From contig NC_081414.1 of the NCBI RefSeq assembly GCF_030272615.1, forward strand, positions 821,061,896-821,125,895: 64,000 nucleotides of DNA. The letters are read 5' to 3'. Positions 60,810 through 64,000 of this stretch are shown here, piece by piece. A program made the position numbers and the translations under genes. Under the pieces are notes generated by a model. The model was not told the origin of the DNA. It saw only the letters and a list, made by a program, of their open reading frames with translations, and searched no databases. The first letter of the stretch is position 1. Each line of letters begins with the position of its first letter. The stretch comes from Cryptomeria japonica (taxonomy: Eukaryota > Streptophyta > Pinopsida > Cupressales > Cupressaceae).

Positions 60810-61847
60810 TGTTAGGTCCCTGAGACAACTGAGAGGGGGGAGGTGAATCAGTTGTCTAATAAATTCAAACCAAAAACTTATTAAACAACTTAATGCTTAA
60901 TACCAGTGAACCAATTAAGTATGCCAATAGACAGTGGTAATAGTAAATTGCTATACCGGTAAGGATTAATGCATGAAACATAATCATAAAGTCATCCACA
61001 ACACATGACACCAATATTTGTACGTGGAAACCTTGTAAGGGGAAAAACCACGGTGGGAAACCTTACCCACAATCAGATGATACTACTGCAGATAGTAAGT
61101 GTACAAAAAGGGGTCTGCACATGCAGAAAGGCCAACAGCCTAGAGCTCACTGCTCAATCATAAATGGGAGTCACACTGACTACAGTTGGATGGTTAAATC
61201 CAATAAGAATGTACTGCACAAAATAGCATCTTCATATGCTAGATTCAGTACCGGTGTAATGCTAATATGCTTCTACAAAAACCTAACTTCACCTTCAAAT
61301 GATGTCTTCATGTATACCTCTGCTTGATCTCGCATATACCTTCAAACAATTCTTTTTCGCATTCCATACTTGATCTTACAAATAAGATCTTACATTTATA
61401 CCATACCCTAAGACCAATTTTAGTAGGTCGGCTCTACAAGATATTACAATAAAACTTAACAATATAATATCCGATGCAATAACTGATTGAACATGTCGGC
61501 TTGATGCATTTACAACAATAATAAATCATCTCCATAGCGTGCCATGCTGATCTGGAATAGATAAACCTGTCGGTGTAACCCTATATAACCTGGACCTATT
61601 TGCCGGTAAAAGAAAATATGCAAATATGAATATACCAATGATTATTTCTTCAAAATAAAGTGTCCACATGATGTCTTCGATATTGCCAAGTGTCTTCCAT
61701 ATCGTTCCAGGTACCGGTGAACAATATATCCTGCCAGTGAACCATATACCAGTAACGGTTGCATAGTTTACTGCTTGCCGGTGAATGTTGCTAGATCTCT
61801 AAAGTAGGTGTTGACATCAATGACAAAACCATACCAAAATACCAACA
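60810..61847 (-). repeat. 5' LTR of C'
   Basis: TGTTAGGTCCCTGAGAC...ATACCAACA. The G-run box is at 60834-60840. Pairs with 53578-54627. Confidence 0.93.
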
Positions 61848-61852
61848 ACAAC

Positions 61853-62787
61853 ATACTCCACTTGAACTTGAACCTTGAACTTAGATGAGGTTAAACTGAG
61901 AGGTTCAGTTCAAGAAATTTTTTAACTAGACAAAAATCAAGAATTACATAAGCCCAGACTAAATAAACACTCTTTATTTTAAATAACGTGAGAACAAAAT
62001 TGCCTCAGGAACATGAGGAGGGTAACAATATGCATGAAAGGGAACATCATAAATATATTTAATGTAACTCTAAATTTAATTAGCAAAATAAGATAAGAAC
62101 TCCATATTCATTGATGTTCAAATAAGAATAATGTTCACCCCATGCATGCATAGAAAATTTAATAGAGGGAAAATGGAATTTGAACTGCAAATTTGAAATT
62201 TGAATTTTAAAATTTGAATTTGAATTTATGAAATTTGAATTTGTGTTCAACCTTAGAGGGTGTTAAAATTGATAAAGTACACCAATTTTTTGGATTTAAG
62301 CAGTGAAACATAGGCAATTCCATCTCATAAAATTTCAGGAAAAAAGTCGCGGACCATGGCGAAAGTGGACTAGGTCCAACCAACTTTTTTAAAAATTTTC
62401 AGGGATGATAGTTATTATGATATTATTGCGAATTCCAAAAAAGACCGATTTGGAGATGTCTAGATCGGTCAAATTTGCAGTCAAAGGTCGAAAATAGAAA
62501 TATCTTAAAATTAGGGTTTTATGATTTAACCACTAAATTTTCAGAATAAAGAGACATATTTGAATTGCAATTTTGAAATAGAAATCAGATCTTAAACAAG
62601 TAATTAAAATGTTGCACTTCACAATCTTAATTTCCTCAAAATGAAAAATTAGGGTTTAATGTAATTAACCTCTAAAATTTGTAAATAGATCAAACGTGGA
62701 AATGAAAATCTGAAATCCGAATTGTAATTAATCAGATCTAATGATAAGAAATCAGAATTAATATGTAAGATGTTGGGTTCACCAAAA
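61853..62787 (-). other. Leader region of element Z, outer part
   Basis: No coding sequence seen. AT-rich, with a short run of TTTGAA/AAATTTGAATTT repeats at 62170-62245. It ends, next to a possible LTR, in a primer-site-like TGTTGGGTTCACCA at 62771-62784 (minus strand TGGTGAACCCAACA). The tRNA that would match was not identified, so the primer site is tentative. Confidence 0.4.
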
Positions 62788-64000
62788 TGTAAAGTGGAAA
62801 ATTGTATCCTAGTGACTCCTCACCTAGGAGAGAGAAAGGAAGCCACTAGGATTATTTTCACTTGGAGATACTTTAGATTCAAAAGAGGGGGTTGAATCCA
62901 CTAGATCCAAATCCAAGGGAGACAAGGATATGAATTCCAAGTGGATTACAAGGGTTGGAGTTTGATTTACCCTTTTTTGTAAATGAGAAAGTTGACTTGT
63001 TGACTATGTGGAAAAGAGAGAGAAAATGAGTGAAATGAGGAGCTATCGGTTCAGGATCGCACTATAACTTTGGATTTAAGCTAACTACATTGATACAGAA
63101 CTGCACTGCAAGTTTTGAGAAAAGTTGTCAGGACCATGGTGGGAGTGTACATGGTCCTCCACAAAATCTGCAAAATGAAAAGGGTTCTTCCATCTCTACA
63201 AATGAAGCCCAAACCTGCAATTACAGCTGCATACCTGCAACCTACACACATAAAAGAGGGGAAGAATGGTTGTGGATAGGGGTTTGCCTCAGGCAAACCC
63301 TGGTTGAGGAATCAACCTTGAAAGAAAGTAATTGCAAATGTTTGAATGTAAACAATAGAAATGTATACCTTGTAGATCTGCAACTTGTTGATGATGATTT
63401 CTTTGCTTCTTGAATGTAATCACAAGTGTTTCATGGAATGGCATGTAACATGACAAAACCCTAACACACATACATGCTTACAAATGAATGTTGTAATGTT
63501 GCTTCAATGGATGAATGAAGAAGACTTTAATTCTTTAATGCTTGATGATGTATATCTCCACCTATGCTTTCTTATCTAGTTCCTTCTTATCATTCCTACC
63601 TATGCAAATGAGAAAACCAACTCCCTTTTTATATATGCCTTAGAAGATTAATTCATCTCACCAAAGGCCGACATCGGGGAGATTTAGGATTCCAAAGTGC
63701 AGATAGGGTTAGGGGGACCTATCTTGGGGCCACCCTAAGAGGGTGGGACAGGGGCACCACACCCCTATCCAAGGGGAACAGAGGCACCATTCCCCTATCC
63801 TGCCCTATCTTGGGGCCCGGATAGGGTCTTGAGGCTACCACAGGACTCAAACAGGAAGGGGTCAAGGGGTGAAAATGCAGAAATAGGTCTCGACTAGAAA
63901 GAAGGATGTCGTTGCCAAGGTGAGGACCTCAAATGTGGTTAAAATTGTAGGAGGTGCAATTTTATGACACTAAACTAGAATTTTTCTATCCATGCCGATG
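62788..64000 (-). repeat. Possible 5' LTR of element Z, runs off the window
   Basis: Starts TGTAAAGTGG three bases after the primer-site-like motif. About 95 bp in, it has AGAGGGGGTTGAATCCA (62884-62900), the G-run box found near the same end of the other LTRs here. Beyond that it is noncoding, with C/G-rich blocks at 63700-63850 (repeats of CCCTATC and GGGGCC). The partner LTR is not in the window, so this rests on position, the TG start and the box alone. Confidence 0.4.

Larger units (their letters stand above)
53578..61847 (-). mobile_element. Copia element C', full length, best preserved
   Basis: Perfect duplication ACAAC at 53573-53577 and 61848-61852. LTRs 53578-54627 and 60810-61847 (1050 and 1038 bp) look very alike. 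Internal order on the minus strand: Gag, (solo LTR insertion), knuckle and protease, integrase-RT-RNase H. Same family as C. Most damage is single stops plus the solo LTR in Gag. Confidence 0.95.

Noticed and set aside
63090-63413. Plus-strand 107-codon open frame near the right edge
   Set aside because: Cys- and Ser-rich composition without a motif, in a probable LTR; more likely accidental.

Overview
This window is plant nuclear DNA built almost entirely of LTR retrotransposons inserted into one another. I see no host gene, tRNA, rRNA or CRISPR array. The sequence is AT-rich and every coding stretch is a decayed Gag, Pol or element-borne ORF. The Ty1/copia and Ty3/gypsy families, the initiator-Met tRNA primer sites, the TG...CA LTR ends and the 5-bp target duplications all indicate a seed plant with a large, repeat-rich genome. 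A conifer or other gymnosperm is my guess; the sequence does not prove it.

Layout, from the oldest layer inward. Layer 1 is a minus-strand element (called Z). A possible LTR starts at 62788 and runs off the right edge. A long ORF of unknown family follows on the minus strand, now in three pieces: 52942-50192, 16012-15872 and 1946-1513. At the left edge a Ty3/gypsy element (H) has a probable LTR at 761-1493, a primer site at 737-755 and a broken gag at 1-611. Layer 2 comprises three insertions into Z: copia-like element B (1947-15866, TSD CAATT), copia F (16013-50186, TSD CATTA) and copia C' (53578-61847, TSD ACAAC). Inside B lies copia A1 (4213-11427, TSD TCTAC). Inside the integrase gene of F lies plus-strand Ty3/gypsy element D (20212-46983, TSD TCATC). 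Inside the left LTR of D lie a solo LTR (21950-23109, TSD AACGC) and copia C (23394-41148, TSD TTATT). Inside C lie a 3.6-kb gypsy-type solo LTR (24166-27740, TSD GGACC) and copia A2 (32268-39698, TSD GAATC, one change in each copy). Inside C' lies a solo LTR (58320-59922, TSD GTTAA). The deepest chain is five levels: Z > F > D > C > A2.

How the parts work. Each intact copia element would have encoded Gag with a zinc knuckle, an aspartic protease, a DDE integrase, reverse transcriptase and RNase H. A 12-nt site matching initiator Met-tRNA would prime minus-strand DNA, and a C-rich run on the plus strand (polypurine on the element's strand) would prime plus-strand DNA. None of the copies has an undamaged coding region. 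C' is the best preserved, with an 893-residue open frame covering integrase, RT and RNase H.

The most interesting content is not the pol genes. It is the two ORFs of unrecognised family in LTR elements (Z, and the post-gag ORF of B), and sequence modules shared by LTRs of otherwise different families: a G-run box, a GTGG-TTTTT-CCC hairpin-like block, and a set of GTTAAGG-type repeats. Stop codons in several copies repeatedly fall where a paralogous copy has CAG, which fits methylcytosine decay.
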